Positions 1 through 10,701 of a DNA stretch of 35,016 bases are shown in pieces. Both the position numbers and the translations under genes were made by a program. Positions within the stretch are counted from its first letter, which is position 1. Each line of letters begins with the position of its first letter. The stretch is from Streptomyces sp. NRRL F-5630 (GTDB lineage Bacteria > Actinomycetota > Actinomycetes > Streptomycetales > Streptomycetaceae). The notes beneath the pieces were generated by a model. The model worked only from the letters and a program-made list of their open reading frames with translations. It had not been told where the DNA came from and did not search any database. The DNA lies in the NCBI RefSeq assembly GCF_000719475.1, contig NZ_JOGO01000061.1, positions 1-35,016 of the forward strand, in the 5' to 3' direction.

Positions 1-3000
1 GAGGGGCATGTTGTAGGTGGCTGAGCCGCCCTCGAAGCGGTTGAGGAACCACAGGCGCTGCTGCGCGTACGACAGCGGGAGACGCGCCGGGCGCTCGTAT
101 CGCACGACGGGAGGCCGTGCCGTCCCGGAGGACTTCTCGATCCGCTCGGCCAGTCCGGCGACGGTCGGCGCGGAGAACAGGTCGCGGAGGGCGACCTCGG
201 AGCCGAGGGTCCGGCGGATGCGGCTGATCAGCCGGGTCGCGAGCAGGGAATGGCCGCCCAGGGCGAAGAAGTCGTCGTCCACGCCGACGGACGGCAGGCC
301 GAGTACTTCCGCGAACAGTCCGGCGAGCAACTCCTCACGCAGGCCGCGCGGTCCGCGGCCGGCCCCACCGGCCGTCATTCCGGGCGCGGGCAGCGCCGCC
401 CGGTCGAGCTTGCCGTGGGCCGTCACGGGCAACGCGTCCAGCACGACCACGGCCGACGGCACCATGTACGCGGGCAGCCGGTCCCGCAGCGCCTCCCGCA
501 GCAGTTCGGGCAGCGCCTCACGGGACGGCACGCTCTCCCCGCCGCGGGTCTCAGGGATGGCGTCGGGGACCACGTACGCGGTGAGCCGGAGGTCCCCGGG
601 ACGGTCCTCACGGACGATCACCACGGCCTGTCCGACACCAGGGCGGTCCAGCAGCGCGCTCTCGACCTCTCCCGCCTCGATGCGGAAGCCGCGCAGCTTC
701 AACTGGCCGTCCGCGCGCCCCTCGTAGACCAGGTCACCGGCCGGGTCCACCCGGACCAGGTCCCCGGTGCGGTACATCCGTGCCCCCGGTTCCCCGAAGG
801 GGGCGGCGACGAAACGGGCCGACGTGAGCGCGGACCGGCCCAGGTAGCCCCGGGCCAGCCCCGGCCCCGTCAGGTACAGCTCGCCCACCACGCCTTGCGG
901 AACCGGGCGCAGCGCCTCGTCCAGGACGTAGGCGCGGGTGCCCGCCACCGGGGTGCCGATCGGGGGCGTGCCGGCGGTGGTGAGGTCGCCGCTGGTCGTG
1001 GCGCAGATGGTGGCCTCGGTCGGCCCGTACGCGTTGAACACGCGGCGGCCCTGCCGCCAGCGGGCCACCAGTTCCGCCGGGCACGCCTCGCCGCCGACCA
1101 GCAGGGTGCGCAGGCCGGGTACCGCCTCGGGGCGGACGCCCGCGAGCACTGTCGGCGGGATCAGCGCGAGCGACACGTCCTGCTCCGCGAGGAACGCGGC
1201 CAGGGTGTCGCCCGCCAGGACGGTTCCCTCGGGCGGGACGACCAGGGCGGCGCCGTTGGGGAGTGCCATCAGCAGCTCCATCACCGACGCGTCGAAACTG
1301 GGCGAGGCGAACTGCAGCACGCGGTCCGACGCGTCGATCCCGAACCTGGCGGCCATGTCGGCGGTCAGTCCCGCCAGGCCGGTGTGCGCCACGACCACCC
1401 CCTTGGGGGCGCCCGTGGAACCCGAGGTGTAGATGACGTAGGCGGGGTGCTCCGGCAGCAGCGGGCGGACCCGGTCGGCGTCCGAGGGGTCGTGGTCGCT
1501 CCCTCCCGGAACACCCGTCCCCGCCTCCCCCGAAGGCCCCGCGTCCAGCACCAGCACCGGACCGTGACCGGCCACCGGGCCCTCGGCGTGCGCGGCGGCG
1601 GTGACGGTGAGCGCCGGGGACGCGTTGCCCAGCATGTACGCGATGCGCTCCGCCGGGTACGAGGGGTCGACGGGCAGGAACGCGGCGCCCGCCTTCGACA
1701 CGGCCAGCGCGACCGCCACCAAGTCGGCGGAGCGAGGCAGCGCGACCGCCACCGTGTCCTCCGGGCCGACACCGAGGCCGATGAGCCGGTGCGCGAGCCG
1801 GTTGGCGCGGACGTTCAGCTCCTGGTACGCGATCCGCTCCGTCCCTGCCGACAGCGCCACCGTGTCCGGGGAAGCGGCCGCTCGCCGCTCGAACAGCTCC
1901 GGCAGCGTCCGCGCCCCGCCCCGGACCGCCGGAGCGGCTGGCGTGCCCCCGGCCGACGGACGGCGCGCGGTGCCCGCGTCCAGCACGGCCCCGCCCACGC
2001 CCCTCCGCGGGTCAGCGGTGAACTGCTCCAGCAACCGCGCCCACCGCGCCACCAGCGCCTCGACGGTCGCCCGGTCGTAGAGGTCGGTGGCGTACTCGGC
2101 GACGCCGGACAGACCGGCCGGGGTGCCGTCATCGGCGAAGTGCTCGACGAGGCTCAGCGACAGGTCGAAGCGGGACACCCCGAGATACAGGGGCCGCCCC
2201 GAGGCTTCCAGGCCGGGCAGAGCGGTGCGGGGGTAGGACATGTTCTGGAGGGCCAACGACACCTGGAACAGCGGATGATGGCTCGCCGAACGGTGCGGGC
2301 GCAGCGCCTCCACGACCCGTTCGAACGGCACGTCCTGACAGGCGTACGCGGCCAGGCTGTCCTGCCGTACCCGGTCCAGGAGGTCACCGAAGGCGGGATC
2401 GCCTGAGGTGTCCACGCGCAGCACGAGCGGGTTGACGAAGCAGCCGATCAGGTGGTCGAGGGCCGTGTCCGTGCGCCCCGCGACCGGTGAGCCGAGCGGG
2501 ATGTCGGTGCCCGCGCCCAGCCGCGTCAGCAGCGCGGCCAGGCTCGCCTGCAGCACCATGAACACGGTCGCGCCGTGCGCGTCCGCGAGCGCCGCGATCC
2601 GCTCCGCGAGGTCCGCGTCGAACGCGAAGTCCACGGTGGCGCCCCGGTGCGAGGCCACCGCGGGCCGCGGCCGGTCGCCGGGCAGCGTGACGACATCCGG
2701 CAGACCGGCCAAACGCTCTCTCCAGTAGGCGAGCTGCCGGTTGCCGTGGGCGTCGGGGTCGTCCCGGTCGCCGAGCAGCGCCCGCTGCCACAGGGTGTGG
2801 TCGGCGTACTGCACGGGCAGCGGCTCCCACTCCGGTGCGGCGCCCTTCGCACGGGCGGCGTACGCGCGGAAGAGGTCGTCGGCGAGCGGGCTGAACGACC
2901 AGCCGTCGGCCGCGATGTGGTGCAGCAGGATCAGTACCGTGCACGTGTCCGGGCCGGTCCCGAAGAGGGTGACGCGCAGCGGCGGCGCGGCGGACAGGTC

Positions 3001-6000
3001 GAAACGGTGGTGCGCGGCCTCCTCCAGCTCGGCCGCCAGCGCCCCGGCCTCCACCTGGCGCTCGTGCCACTCCACCGGCACCTGTCCTGGCGGCAGAATC
3101 CGCTGGTGGGGCAGGCCCGAGGAGTCGACACCGATGACCGTGCGCAGCGTTTCGTGCCGGTCGGCGAGGTCCTGGAAAGCCCTGCGCAGCGCCACCCGGT
3201 CCACGGCACCGGACAGAGTGAGCAGCAGCGGGATGTTGTAGGTGGGGGAGGGGCCCTCCCACTGGTACAGGAACCACAGGCTGTTCTGCGCCGGCGACAG
3301 CGGCATCGGGTCGGAGCGCTCGGCACGGGTCAGCGAGGGCCGCGCTGCGCGCCCGTGCTCGTCCAGCCAGACGGCCAGCGCGGCCGGGGTGGGCGCGTCG
3401 AACACCGCGCGCACCGGGACCTCCAGACCGAGCGCGGCACGGACCCGGCTGCCCAGCCTGGTGGCGCTCAGCGAGTGCCCGCCCAGATCGAAGAAGGACG
3501 CGTCGACACCGACCGACTCCACGCCCAGCACCTCGGCGAACAGCGCGCACAGCAACCGTTCGCGGTCGTCCCGCGGCTCCCGCGAAGGACCTTCCGGGGC
3601 GGTCGCGGGCACGGGAAGGGCGCGGGTGTCCAGCTTGCCGCTGGGCGTCAGGGGCAGCGTGTCCACGCACACCACGCGGGACGGGACCAGCGGGCCGGGC
3701 AACAGGCGAGCGGCGTCCGCGCGCACCTCCGCCTCGGTGACCTCGTGGCCGGCGGCGGGCACCACGTAGGCGATCAGCCGGTGCGTGCCCTCGGCGTCCG
3801 GGCGGGCGACGACGGCGGCCGAACCGACCCGGGGGCCCGCGAGCAGCGCGGCGCGCACCTCGCCCGGCTCGACCCGCACTCCCCGGATCTTCACCTGGTC
3901 GTCGGCACGGCCCAGGTAGAGCAGGGTGCCGTCCTCCTGGCGGCGCACCAGGTCACCCGTGCGGTACATGCGGGCCCCTGCCGGGCTGAACGGATCGGCG
4001 ACGAACCGTCCGGCGGTCAGCGCGGCCCGGCCGTGATACCCGCGCGCCAGCTGGTCACCGGCCAGGTACAGCTCGCCTGCCACACCCCCCGGCACGGGGC
4101 TCAGCGCCTCGTCCAGCACGTACAGGCGGGTGTTCCAGACCGGGCGGCCGATCGGCACCGGGTCCGCGGGGCCGGTACGGCTCAGCCGCCCGGAGGCGGT
4201 CACGTCGACCGTGGCCTCGGTCGGGCCGTACAGGTTGCGCAGGTCCACGTCGAGCTGGTCGAGCAGCGCGTCCCGCAGGACGGGCGTCAGCGCCTCGCCG
4301 CTGCAGAGCACCAGCCGCAGACCGGTGCAGGTGCGGGCCAGGCCCTCCCGGACGAACTCCTCCAGCATGGAAGGCACGAAGTGCACGACAGTGACCCGCT
4401 GGGCGCCGATGACCGAGGCCAGGTACGCCGGGTCGCGGTGCCCCCCGGGCGCGGCCAGCACCAGCGTCGCCCCGCTCACGAGCGGCCAGAACAGCTCCCA
4501 CACGGACACGTCGAAGCTGGCCGGGGTCTTCTGGAGGACCCGGTCGGCGCCGGTCAGACGGTACGCGGACTGCGTCCACAGCAGCCGGTTGGCCAGCGCG
4601 GCGTGGGTGACGACGACGCCCTTGGGACGGCCGGTGGACCCCGAGGTGTAGATCATGTACGCCGGGTGGCCGGGCCCGGCCACCCCGCGCGGCGCTTCCC
4701 GCGCCTCCGCCGCGCTCCCCGCGCCCTGCCCGCCGGGACCGTCCGCGAGAGCACCGTCCTCGTCCAGCACCAGGACCCGGGTCCCGGAGGCGACCGCCCG
4801 CTCCACCAGCGGGCGCAGTCCTTCGGTGGTCAGGACCACGAGGGGTGCCGCGTCGGTGAGCATGTGGGCGACCCGCTCCGGCGGGTACTCGGGGTCGACA
4901 GGCACGTAGGCGCCGCCCGCGCGGGTCACCGCCAGCGCGCCCGCCACCAGGGCGAGCGAGCGCGGCAGGCACAGCGCGACGAACCGCTCGGGTCCCACGC
5001 CCTCCGCGCGCAGCCGTCCGGCGAGCGCCCCGGTCAGCGCGTCCAGGGCCGCGTACGTCGTCCCCCGGCCGTCCGCGACCACGGCGACGGCGTCGGGGCG
5101 GGCCCGTACCCGCTCGGCGAACAGCTCCGGCAGGGTCACCGCGGGCACCGGGTGCCCGGTCCGGGCGTACTCCGCGGCCAGGCCCTCGCGTTCGGCCGGG
5201 GACAGCACCGACAGGTCCCCGACGCGCACGGTGGGCCCGGCGTCGCGGACCTGCCGCAACAGCGCCGCGAGCCTGTCGGCCAGCCGTTCCAGGTCGGCCG
5301 CCGAGTGCCGTTCCGCGTCGGCCTCGATCTCCACGCCGAGACTCGGGCGCTGCGCGTCGATCCGCAGGTTCAGCGTGACGTCGTGCACCGGGCCGGTGCT
5401 GATGGTGCGGAACTCGGCGGCCATGTCCCCGAGCCGGAGGTCCGCGTTGAAGTTCATGATGTTGACCTCGACGCCGAACAGCGGGTCGGGGCGCCCGTGC
5501 AGGCGGCGGCTGTCGCGGATCAGCCACTCGTAGCGGTACCGCTGGTGCTTCATCGACGCGCGGACGGTGGCCGACACGCCCGCGGCGAGCGAGGCGAAGT
5601 CCTCGCCGGGCCGCCCGGCCAGCCGGACCGGCAGGATGTTCGACATCATGCCGGGGATCAGCTTCAGCGCCGGATCGACCCGTGCGCCCACCGGCAGCCC
5701 GATCGGCAGGTCGTACCGGCCTGTCGTCTTCCACAGCAGCAGCGCCACGTGCGTGAGCAGCACTGTCGAGGTGGACACCCCGAGACGCTGGGACAGAGCG
5801 ACGATCCCGGCCGCGTCCTCTGCGGTGAACTCCCTGCGCAGCACCCTGCCGCGGGGCGCGACCCGCACCGGGTGGCCGGAGAGCGTCACCGCCTCGGGGC
5901 GCTCCGCCAGCCGCTCGTGCCAGAACGCGGCGTCCCGCTCCCGTTCCTCGGACCCCAGGTACGCGGTGTCGGCGGCCACGAGATCCGCGACGCGGCCGAA

Positions 6001-6564
6001 CCAGCTCGCGGAGACCTCGGCTCCCCCCGCCAGTTCGGTGTACACCTGGCTGATCCGCACGGCGACCAGCGCCGCACCGAACGCGTCGATCACCAGATGG
6101 CTGCCGTGCAGGAAGAACAGGGCGTGCTCCGGACCGACCCGGATGAGCACGAAGCCCTTCAGACTGCGGGCGCCTTGGTGTTCCGGCGCCCAGATGCGGT
6201 GCCGCATCCATTCCTCGGCGGCCTCCACCGGGGCGGCCTCGCCGGACAGGTCCACGATCTCCAGCCCGACATCGCCGTCGGGCGCGACGACCTGCTCGGG
6301 CTCCTCGTCCCGGACACGCACGGTGGTGCGCAGTACGTCGCACTCCGCGACGGCGGTACGGATCGCGCGGCGCAGCAGTTCCACGTCGACGCTGCCGCGC
6401 AGTTCGAGGTACTCGCCGATGTTGTAGACACCGGTCGACGGTTCCACCTGCTGGGCGAGCCACACCCCGCGCTGGGCCTCGGTCAGTGGCAGCCCGTGCC
6501 CGGTCCCGGTCGGGACAATGGCGGCCGGACGGCCGGCGGTGGTGTGCGCTTCGACTGCGTCCAC
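1..6564 (-). CDS. Non-ribosomal peptide synthetase, 5' part (C-A-T-C-A-T-C..., truncated by window edge)
   Basis: The frame is open from a GTG at 6564 to the window edge, giving 2188 residues with no stop. An AGGAG lies 10 nt before the start, and the N-terminus reads [15 protein letters not shown], a condensation start. C1 has SHLVIDA (His156, Asp160) instead of HHxxxDG. A1 has [10 protein letters not shown] and the pocket D685-V686-W689-H-L-S-L-V-D, which matches the known Ser code. T1 has GHSLS (Ser1031). C2 starts near residue 1089 with canonical HHIAADG (His1216, Asp1220). A2 has [10 protein letters not shown] and pocket D1758-A-M1762-L-L-G-A-I-C, which I cannot assign beyond probably hydrophobic or aromatic. 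T2 has GGHSLL (Ser2106), and a third C domain begins at about 2130. No epimerase or methyltransferase domain is seen between modules. A leading C domain plus upstream acyl ligase and ACP genes suggests lipo-initiation: acyl-Ser-X. It is last in a minus-strand operon, 148 nt after the acyl-CoA dehydrogenase. Confidence 0.93.
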   Translation of the reverse strand, partial: MDAVEAHTTAGRPAAIVPTGTGHGLPLTEAQRGVWLAQQVEPSTGVYNIGEYLELRGSVDVELLRRAIRTAVAECDVLRTTVRVRDEEPEQVVAPDGDVGLEIVDLSGEAAPVEAAEEWMRHRIWAPEHQGARSLKGFVLIRVGPEHALFFLHGSHLVIDAFGAALVAVRISQVYTELAGGAEVSASWFGRVADLVAADTAYLGSEERERDAAFWHERLAERPEAVTLSGHPVRVAPRGRVLRREFTAEDAAGIVALSQRLGVSTSTVLLTHVALLLWKTTGRYDLPIGLPVGARVDPALKLIPGMMSNILPVRLAGRPGEDFASLAAGVSATVRASMKHQRYRYEWLIRDSRRLHGRPDPLFGVEVNIMNFNADLRLGDMAAEFRTISTGPVHDVTLNLRIDAQRPSLGVEIEADAERHSAADLERLADRLAALLRQVRDAGPTVRVGDLSVLSPAEREGLAAEYARTGHPVPAVTLPELFAERVRARPDAVAVVADGRGTTYAALDALTGALAGRLRAEGVGPERFVALCLPRSLALVAGALAVTRAGGAYVPVDPEYPPERVAHMLTDAAPLVVLTTEGLRPLVERAVASGTRVLVLDEDGALADGPGGQGAGSAAEAREAPRGVAGPGHPAYMIYTSGSTGRPKGVVVTHAALANRLLWTQSAYRLTGADRVLQKTPASFDVSVWELFWPLVSGATLVLAAPGGHRDPAYLASVIGAQRVTVVHFVPSMLEEFVREGLARTCTGLRLVLCSGEALTPVLRDALLDQLDVDLRNLYGPTEATVDVTASGRLSRTGPADPVPIGRPVWNTRLYVLDEALSPVPGGVAGELYLAGDQLARGYHGRAALTAGRFVADPFSPAGARMYRTGDLVRRQEDGTLLYLGRADDQVKIRGVRVEPGEVRAALLAGPRVGSAAVVARPDAEGTHRLIAYVVPAAGHEVTEAEVRADAARLLPGPLVPSRVVCVDTLPLTPSGKLDTRALPVPATAPEGPSREPRDDRERLLCALFAEVLGVESVGVDASFFDLGGHSLSATRLGSRVRAALGLEVPVRAVFDAPTPAALAVWLDEHGRAARPSLTRAERSDPMPLSPAQNSLWFLYQWEGPSPTYNIPLLLTLSGAVDRVALRRAFQDLADRHETLRTVIGVDSSGLPHQRILPPGQVPVEWHERQVEAGALAAELEEAAHHRFDLSAAPPLRVTLFGTGPDTCTVLILLHHIAADGWSFSPLADDLFRAYAARAKGAAPEWEPLPVQYADHTLWQRALLGDRDDPDAHGNRQLAYWRERLAGLPDVVTLPGDRPRPAVASHRGATVDFAFDADLAERIAALADAHGATVFMVLQASLAALLTRLGAGTDIPLGSPVAGRTDTALDHLIGCFVNPLVLRVDTSGDPAFGDLLDRVRQDSLAAYACQDVPFERVVEALRPHRSASHHPLFQVSLALQNMSYPRTALPGLEASGRPLYLGVSRFDLSLSLVEHFADDGTPAGLSGVAEYATDLYDRATVEALVARWARLLEQFTADPRRGVGGAVLDAGTARRPSAGGTPAAPAVRGGARTLPELFERRAAASPDTVALSAGTERIAYQELNVRANRLAHRLIGLGVGPEDTVAVALPRSADLVAVALAVSKAGAAFLPVDPSYPAERIAYMLGNASPALTVTAAAHAEGPVAGHGPVLVLDAGPSGEAGTGVPGGSDHDPSDADRVRPLLPEHPAYVIYTSGSTGAPKGVVVAHTGLAGLTADMAARFGIDASDRVLQFASPSFDASVMELLMALPNGAALVVPPEGTVLAGDTLAAFLAEQDVSLALIPPTVLAGVRPEAVPGLRTLLVGGEACPAELVARWRQGRRVFNAYGPTEATICATTSGDLTTAGTPPIGTPVAGTRAYVLDEALRPVPQGVVGELYLTGPGLARGYLGRSALTSARFVAAPFGEPGARMYRTGDLVRVDPAGDLVYEGRADGQLKLRGFRIEAGEVESALLDRPGVGQAVVIVREDRPGDLRLTAYVVPDAIPETRGGESVPSREALPELLREALRDRLPAYMVPSAVVVLDALPVTAHGKLDRAALPAPGMTAGGAGRGPRGLREELLAGLFAEVLGLPSVGVDDDFFALGGHSLLATRLISRIRRTLGSEVALRDLFSAPTVAGLAERIEKSSGTARPPVVRYERPARLPLSYAQQRLWFLNRFEGGSATYNMPL

Positions 6565-6634
6565 GTTCTTCCCACTCCTGTGTTTCACGAGCACGGTGTT
6601 TGCTGGGGTGCGGGCACGACAGTCCCGGGGAGCC

Positions 6635-6701
6635 CGCTCCGGCGGTTCCGCCCGAGGACACGACCGCCCCGGGCGGGACGCTCCGGCGGTTGTGCCCGAG
6701 G
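6635..6701. repeat. Short tandem direct repeat between ACAD and NRPS genes
   Basis: Two 23-nt copies, at 6635-6657 and 6679-6701, share cgctccggcggtt followed by gcccgagg and differ at two positions; the period is 44 nt. They fill the 148-nt gap between the dehydrogenase stop and the NRPS start. Function is unknown. Confidence 0.5.
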
Positions 6702-6712
6702 GGACGGCCGGG

Positions 6713-8554
6713 TCAGAAACCGGCGTCGGCGAGGGTCATCAGCCCGTCTTCCTCCGCCTCCACGACCCCCCGGTGGATCGCCAGCTCCGGCAGGAACGTC
6801 GACGCGAAGAACCGGGCGGCGGTGATCTTGCCCTCGTAGAAGGCCGCGTCGGCGGGCGCGGGTCCCGCGGCAAGCGCGGCGGCAGCGGCCTCGGCGTGCA
6901 CCACCAGCCGCCAGCCGGTGACCAGTTCACCGACCGCGTGCAGGAAGCGCACGCTGTGCCGGCCGGCCCCGTACACGGCCGCCGGATCGTCAGCGGCGGC
7001 GCCGAGCCGCGTCCACAGCGCGTCCAGTACCCCGCGCACGTCGGCCACCGCCCTGCCCAGCGCGGCCCGCGCCCCCGCCAGCCGGGCGTCACCGCCGCCG
7101 TCGGCGGTCGCCGCGATCCGCCCCGTCAGCGATCCGAACGCCTGCCCGCCGTCCCGGACGATCTTGCGGAACAGGAAGTCCATCGACTGGATGGCCGTGG
7201 TCCCCTCGTACAAGGTGTCCACCTTGGCGTCCCGCAGGTACTGCTCCAGCGGGAAATCCTGGAGGTAGCCCGAACCGCCGAACACCTGGAGAGCGTCGGC
7301 CAGAAGGTGCCAGGAGCGCTCCGACCCGAACCCCTTGACCACCGGCAGCAGCAACTCGTGCACGGCCGCCGCGTCCCCCGCCTCCGCCGACCCGTCCGGC
7401 GCGGCCATCAGATCCTGGAGCGAGGCGGTGTAGAGGTACACGCCGCGCATCCCCTCCGCGTACGCCTTCAAGGTCAGCAGGACGCGGCGCACGTCCGGGT
7501 GGCGCAGGATCGGCACCCGCGCCGCGTTCCGGTCCAGGGAGGCGGCGAGGTCCGGGCCCTGCACCCGCTCCCCGGCGTAGGCGAGTGCGTTGCGGTACGC
7601 CGTGGACAGCGTGGCGATGGCCTTGGTGCCGACCATCATCCGCGCATAGCCGATCGCCTCGAACATCTGCGCCATGCCGTCGACCCGGTCCCCGAGCAGC
7701 CGGCCCACCGCCGGGATGCCGTCGCGACCGAAGCTCAGCTCACAGGTGGTGGACGCCTTCAGCCCCATCTTGCGCTCGACGCCCGTGACGAACACCCCGT
7801 TGCGTGCGCCCGGTTCACCGGTCTCCGGGTCGAAGTGGCGAGCGGGGACGAGGAACAGCCCGAGCCCCTTGGTGCCCGGCCGGGTCTCCACGCCGGGGCC
7901 CTCCGGGCGGGCCAGCACCAGATGCACGATGTTCTCGGTCATCCCGCCCTGCGCGGCGGCGGTGATGAACCGCTTCACGCCCTCGACGTGCCAGCTGCCG
8001 TCCGGCTGCAGGACCGCGCGGGTACGGGTCGCGCCCACGTCGGAACCGGCCTCCGGCTCGGTCAGCACCATCGTCGAGCCCCAGTCGCGCTCCGCGAACA
8101 TCCGCGCCCACACTTGCTGTTCGGGGGTGCCGTGCCGGTGCACGAGCTGTGCGGAGATCTTCCCGCCGACGTAGAAGTACAGCACCGGGTTGGCACCCAG
8201 GATCAGTTCGGCGCACGCCCAGGACAGGGTCGGCGGCAGACCGGGACCGCCCAGCTCCGGGCCGACCGCAATCCGGTCCCAGCCGCCCTTGACCAGCGCG
8301 GACACCGCGTGCGTCACGGAGTCCGGCAGGGTCACCTCGTGGTGCTCCGGATGGAAGACGGGCGGATTGCGGTCGCCGTCGGCCAGCGAATCGGCCAGCA
8401 CCGTGCGGGCCAGGTCGTCGAGTCCGGCCAGCAGGTGGTCCGCCGTTCCCCGGTCCAGTTCCTCGAACGGCGCGCTGCCGAGCCGGTCCTGCACCCGCAG
8501 TACCTCGAACAGCGCGAAGCTCAGGTCGCGGACGTCGCTCCTGTAGTGGCTCAC
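6713..8554 (-). CDS. Acyl-CoA (or acyl-ACP) dehydrogenase with extra C-terminal domain
   Basis: A 613-residue FAD-dependent dehydrogenase-family protein, longer than the usual ~380-400 residues because it has a C-terminal helical extension like that of the AidB/DmdC-type long members. Visible signatures are [14 protein letters not shown] (FAD/substrate loop), GVKRFITAA, the [20 protein letters not shown] core and LYEGTTAIQ, which carries the likely catalytic Glu. The start is GTG at 8554 with GGGGGGAAAC just upstream, the same G-rich ribosome site type as the thioesterase gene. In lipopeptide clusters (friulimicin, laspartomycin, ramoplanin, CDA types) such enzymes introduce a 2,3-double bond or oxidise the starter acyl chain. 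Here, placed between the desaturase and the NRPS, alpha,beta-desaturation of the ACP-bound or CoA-bound starter is the natural inference. The true carrier (CoA or ACP) cannot be told from sequence. Confidence 0.9.
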   Translation of the reverse strand: MSHYRSDVRDLSFALFEVLRVQDRLGSAPFEELDRGTADHLLAGLDDLARTVLADSLADGDRNPPVFHPEHHEVTLPDSVTHAVSALVKGGWDRIAVGPELGGPGLPPTLSWACAELILGANPVLYFYVGGKISAQLVHRHGTPEQQVWARMFAERDWGSTMVLTEPEAGSDVGATRTRAVLQPDGSWHVEGVKRFITAAAQGGMTENIVHLVLARPEGPGVETRPGTKGLGLFLVPARHFDPETGEPGARNGVFVTGVERKMGLKASTTCELSFGRDGIPAVGRLLGDRVDGMAQMFEAIGYARMMVGTKAIATLSTAYRNALAYAGERVQGPDLAASLDRNAARVPILRHPDVRRVLLTLKAYAEGMRGVYLYTASLQDLMAAPDGSAEAGDAAAVHELLLPVVKGFGSERSWHLLADALQVFGGSGYLQDFPLEQYLRDAKVDTLYEGTTAIQSMDFLFRKIVRDGGQAFGSLTGRIAATADGGGDARLAGARAALGRAVADVRGVLDALWTRLGAAADDPAAVYGAGRHSVRFLHAVGELVTGWRLVVHAEAAAAALAAGPAPADAAFYEGKITAARFFASTFLPELAIHRGVVEAEEDGLMTLADAGF

Positions 8555-8600
8555 TGTGTTTCCCCCCGTTGGAACTCTCGGAACGGTCGACGGGCGTGCG

Positions 8601-9485
8601 TCAGCCGGTGGCGCCGGTGACGGCGAGCGAACGGCACGCCGAGACGAAGGAGACCAACTCCTCCAGCTTGTCCGAGCGGGCGTCCACCGCCCGGTCGACC
8701 ACCTTGATCAGGTACTCGTACGCCTCGGTGTGGTCGTAGCGGGCCACGTCCGCGATCCGCAGCGCCCACCGCCAGTAGCCGCGGATGGTGTCCGCCAGCG
8801 GCATCCGGAACTCCGCGATCACCTCGCGGACCGGTTCGACGACCGCGTCGCCGCCGGTCCGCAGATAGCGCTCCACGACGTCCGCGAAGAAGGTGAAGTG
8901 CCGGGCCTCGTCCTGGCTGAGCCGGCGCAGGATGTCCTGGAGCAGTGGATCGCCCACCGTCTGCCGCAGCCGCTGGTAGTACAGCTGGGTGGCCTTCTCC
9001 TGGATCAGCGGATAGGTGAAGAACTGCACCGCGTGTGCGTAGTCCAGGTCGAACTTCTTGCGGCCCTCCACCGCCAGCCGCTCCCGCAGCGGCGCCGGCT
9101 CCGCCATGCCCGAGGCGAGCTGGTACTCCTTCAGGACCCGCGCGTGGGTGTCCTCCTCCTGCGCCCAGCGCACCGAGAAGTGGTACAGCTCGCGGTTGTG
9201 GACGAACGTGGGCACGTCCACCCGGTCGTCCAGCGGGAAGTACCGGTCGTACATCTCGAAGTAGCCCGGCAGATGGTCCTCGATGGTGGTGACGAACTCG
9301 ACCGCCGAACGCTCGCCCTCGCTCAGCCGGTTCGCGTCCGCGGTCGTCCAGTCGAAGCTGTGCTCCACGTCCCAGCGACGCTGCGGCGCGGAGGCCGTCA
9401 GGAAGGTGCGGACCGCGCCCTCCATCTCCTCCACGGGCAGCAGCGTCCCGGCGACCCGCCGGTAAGCGGGTGTCTCCTCGCTCAT
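8601..9485 (-). CDS. Acyl-ACP desaturase (soluble diiron, ferritin-like)
   Basis: A 294-residue soluble protein with all six diiron ligands of the acyl-ACP desaturase (DesA/stearoyl-ACP desaturase) family: Glu69 (TTIEDHLPGY), Glu111 and His114 (EEDTHARVL), Glu163 (IQEKATQLYY), and Glu193 and His196 (DEARHFTFF). No membrane segments are seen. The family uses O2 and ferredoxin electrons to place a cis double bond in an ACP-bound acyl chain. The ATG at 9485 has GAGGGGAATC directly before it, a good ribosome site; the open frame continues upstream but without such a site. It follows the methyltransferase gene by 8 nt, so the two are co-transcribed. The dedicated ACP and acyl-AMP ligase in the same operon suggest it acts on the NRPS starter chain rather than on membrane lipids. 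Position of the double bond is not predictable. Confidence 0.9.
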   Translation of the reverse strand: MSEETPAYRRVAGTLLPVEEMEGAVRTFLTASAPQRRWDVEHSFDWTTADANRLSEGERSAVEFVTTIEDHLPGYFEMYDRYFPLDDRVDVPTFVHNRELYHFSVRWAQEEDTHARVLKEYQLASGMAEPAPLRERLAVEGRKKFDLDYAHAVQFFTYPLIQEKATQLYYQRLRQTVGDPLLQDILRRLSQDEARHFTFFADVVERYLRTGGDAVVEPVREVIAEFRMPLADTIRGYWRWALRIADVARYDHTEAYEYLIKVVDRAVDARSDKLEELVSFVSACRSLAVTGATG

Positions 9486-9493
9486 GATTCCCC

Positions 9494-10351
9494 TCAACGG
9501 GCCTTGCGGCAGACCAGGGCGTAATGCTTGGTGGTGAAGCCCCAGCCCGCGTTGGCGATCTCGAAGTAGCGGAGCAGCTTCGCGGACAGACCGGGCTCGA
9601 TGGCGTCCAGCCGGTCGGCGCGGTCCTCGACGTTGCGCATCCACGCGTCGATGGTCCGGGCGTAGTCGTCGGTCAGGTCCCGGACCGCCTCGATGCTGAA
9701 ACCGGCGTCCTCGGCCGCCGCGACCAGCACCGACAGCGGGCGCATCTCCCCACCGCCGAAGACGGAGTCCCGCACGAACACCGAGCCGTCGCGTTCGGCG
9801 AACTCCGTGTGCCGGGCGGTGTTCCGGTAGCAGCTGTCGGAGAGGTAGAGGCGCCCGCCGCGCCGCAGCCCCGACCAGCACAGGCGCATCACCTGACCGA
9901 TGTCCTTCATGTGGGCGCTGGAGCCGACCAGGGCGACGGCGTCGTGGGCGCGCTCCGGGACGGAAAGCCGCTCGACCCGCTCGGTGACGACCTCGATCCG
10001 GTCGGCCACGCCCTGCCGGGCGGCGCGGTCCATGATGTAGCCGCGCTGGTGCGGGGCGGGGCTGACCGCCGTGACGCGGCAGCCTCGTTCCTCGGCGGCG
10101 TACAGGCTCAGCGATCCCCAGCCGCAGCCGATGTCCAGCAGCCGGGCGCCGGGCCGCAGCCCGAGGGTGTCCGCGATCCAGCGGAGCTTGGTCTCCTGCG
10201 CGGTGGCCAGGTCGTCGGCCTCGGACTCGTACAGGCCGCAGGTGTACTTCATCCGGGGGTCGAGGAACTGCTCGAAGACCGCCGGGTCCTGGTCGTAGTG
10301 CTGGTTCGTCTCGGGGACCTCGGGCAGCCGCGACGCGGCCGGCGCGGTCAT
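9494..10351 (-). CDS. CMAS-family SAM-dependent methyltransferase with altered active site
   Basis: A 285-residue protein of the cyclopropane-fatty-acid synthase/mycolic acid cyclopropane synthase superfamily. The N-terminus has NQHYDQDP, FLDPRMKYTCGLYES and TAQETKLRWI; the SAM site reads LLDIGCGWGSLSLYAAE; and DDYARTIDAWMRNVE matches the conserved C-terminal tyrosine segment. The conserved FEHxG segment of true cyclopropane synthases is here SSAHMKD: the family Glu of the (bi)carbonate pocket is Ala, while the His stays. It may therefore methylate a different acyl or other substrate. The start ATG at 10351 overlaps the ACP stop (ATGA), so the two are translationally coupled. Next to a desaturase and ACP, the attractive inference is methylene or methyl transfer onto an unsaturated acyl-ACP, as in cyclopropane or 10-methyl fatty acids, but the altered pocket makes this uncertain. 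Confidence 0.85.
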   Translation of the reverse strand: MTAPAASRLPEVPETNQHYDQDPAVFEQFLDPRMKYTCGLYESEADDLATAQETKLRWIADTLGLRPGARLLDIGCGWGSLSLYAAEERGCRVTAVSPAPHQRGYIMDRAARQGVADRIEVVTERVERLSVPERAHDAVALVGSSAHMKDIGQVMRLCWSGLRRGGRLYLSDSCYRNTARHTEFAERDGSVFVRDSVFGGGEMRPLSVLVAAAEDAGFSIEAVRDLTDDYARTIDAWMRNVEDRADRLDAIEPGLSAKLLRYFEIANAGWGFTTKHYALVCRKAR

Positions 10352-10620
10352 CGGGGGGCCCGCTCGGCGCTCAGCTCGCCGGCCACGGCGTCAGCGAGGC
10401 CGCGCACGGTACGCAGCGTGAAGACCTGCTCGTCCTCCAGCTCGATGTCGTACTCCTTCTCGACCGCGGCGATCAGGCGCATGACCTTCACCGAGTCCAG
10501 GCCCGCGACGGAGGCGAGGTCGTCGTCCGCGCTGATCCCCGCGGCCTCCTGGCCGAGCAGCCCCGCCAGCAGCTCGGTGATCCGGTCCGTGATGTCCTGC
10601 GGCATGGTGCCGTCCCCCAT
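10348..10620 (-). CDS. Stand-alone acyl carrier protein
   Basis: A 90-residue acidic four-helix carrier with the phosphopantetheine motif GLDSVKVM (Ser43) and the typical helix III sequence EKEYDIELEDEQVF. It should carry the acyl chain loaded by the acyl-AMP ligase and present it to the desaturase, dehydrogenase and first NRPS condensation domain. Two starts are possible: ATG at 10620, with AGGAA upstream, or ATG at 10605, with GGGGA upstream; both give a full domain. Its stop overlaps the methyltransferase start. The role is inferred from operon context; the family is clear. Confidence 0.92.
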   Translation of the reverse strand: MGDGTMPQDITDRITELLAGLLGQEAAGISADDDLASVAGLDSVKVMRLIAAVEKEYDIELEDEQVFTLRTVRGLADAVAGELSAERAPR

Positions 10621-10701
10621 CGGTAGTGGTTCCTGCTCGTATCACTCGTTCTTCCGCCACCCGCTCCGCAGCCCGCTCACCGGGCACGGCGTCGGTTCCG
10701 C

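Noticed and set aside
2575..6825. Very long plus-strand open frame (over 1400 codons) opposite the NRPS
   Set aside because: It is the antisense shadow of the NRPS gene: low-complexity Arg/Gly/Val-rich translation, no domain, while the minus strand shows complete NRPS motifs throughout.
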